From positions 24,211,761 through 24,275,760 of the forward strand of contig CM046857.1 in the NCBI GenBank assembly GCA_025617745.1: 64,000 nucleotides of DNA. Reading direction: 5' to 3'. Shown here piece after piece: positions 63,561 through 64,000 of the stretch (position 1 is the stretch's first letter; each line of letters opens with the position of its first letter). The translations under genes and the position numbers were made by a program. Below the pieces are notes generated by a model. It made no database searches. It had not been told where the DNA came from and saw only the letters and a program-made list of their open reading frames with translations. The stretch comes from Heliocidaris erythrogramma (lineage: Eukaryota; Echinodermata; Echinoidea; Camarodonta; Echinometridae).

Positions 63561-64000
63561 TCGCTCCCCGGAGGGGCTATAAGATCTCGTTCACCTCCCA
63601 TGTCTGCCCTGGCCCGTTGTCACGCCTCAATGGAGATCAAATCTCTGTTGAACAAAAGGGCTATAGAAAGGGTAAGAGACCGACCGTCTCTTTCCCTTTC
63701 TCCGATTTCGTTATTCCCAAGCGCTCGGGAAAACTTCGTTCGATACTGAATTTGAAAAGAATTAACAAATTCATTCCTTCAGCTCATTTTCGGATGGAAA
63801 CTGTCGCCTCCATTCTCACGTTGATCAAGAGGAAGGACTACGCGATCTCGATAGATCTCAAAGATGCGTATTTCCATATCCCCATTCATCGCGCTTTGCG
63901 ATATTCCTCTCAGAGACTTTTCGCTTTCGCGCTCTTCCCTTCGGGCTGCGCCCAGCCCCTCGGGTATTTATGCAAGTTGTAGCCGTCTTGGCAGCCTCGC
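63561..64000 (+). pseudogene. DIRS reverse transcriptase, N-terminal part (runs off the window)
   Basis: EIKSLLNKRAIE is followed after a frame shift near 63660 by VSFPFSDFVIPKRSGKLRS, then LNLKRINKFI, then HFRMETVASILTLIK, then ISIDLKDAYFHIPIH (catalytic Asp of motif A). A second shift near 63940 leads into PFGLRPAPRVFMQVVA. These are RT motifs of DIRS elements. The YxDD motif is beyond the edge. Confidence 0.8.

Larger units (their letters stand above)
59500..64000 (+). mobile_element. DIRS-type retrotransposon, 3' end outside the window
   Basis: A leader of ~540 bp is followed by gag, by DIRS-type gag C-terminal sequence and by the start of an RT with LNLKRINKFI and ISIDLKDAYFHIPIH. DIRS elements use a tyrosine recombinase, which would lie past the right edge. 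The element is damaged by a TTAA-type insertion (61446-62370), a foldback insertion (63205-63560), a nonsense codon and several frame shifts. The left boundary is approximate. Confidence 0.7.

Overview
This window looks like nuclear DNA of an animal. It is AT-rich and intron-bearing, it holds one split secreted-protein gene, and it is dominated by transposable elements (TEs) of many classes. The TE mix (CR1/L2-type LINEs, a Nimb/I-type LINE with RNase H, a DIRS element, hAT, PIF/Harbinger-like, CACTA-like, TTAA-type and Mutator-like foldback elements, and a tandem Helentron-like array) together with a tandem-discoidin secreted protein suggests a marine invertebrate deuterostome. An echinoderm is my best guess, but the phylum is inferred and not proven.

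Layout. 1-10 kb: a LINE scrap, a 2.4-kb hAT-type element with an exact 8-bp target-site duplication (TSD), a perfect 180-bp palindrome, an element packed with TTGGGCA motifs that carries a 7SL-like SINE, and two minisatellites of one family. 11-13 kb: an AGTGCT-rich element with another element nested in it. 13.2-31.4 kb: a ~355-bp-period tandem array split by an L2-type LINE and then by a CR1-like LINE on the minus strand. The second LINE is itself split by a CACTA-type MITE (short non-autonomous DNA transposon) and by a 9.2-kb array of four Helentron-like units. 32-36 kb: TTAA-type elements with up to three levels of nesting. 36.4-40.9 kb: a nearly complete but broken Nimb/I-type LINE.

41.2-59.2 kb: the one convincing host gene, on the plus strand. 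A signal-peptide exon (41155-41214) is followed after a ~10-kb intron by seven exons coding two full F5/8 type C (discoidin) domains and the start of a third. The reading frame and intron phases agree across all eight exons, and the 3' end lies outside the window. Its introns hold a 3.4-kb foldback element with nested transposons, a decayed CR1-like LINE, two Harbinger-like elements, a broken THAP-domain sequence and a 167-bp hAT MITE. 59.5-64 kb: a DIRS-type retrotransposon, itself hit by two DNA elements and cut by the window edge.

The element genes do not work together as a pathway. They record successive insertions, and related copies in the window (for example 32151-33900 versus 61446-62370) show what some sites looked like before insertion. 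All calls were made by reading the sequence; no database search was possible.
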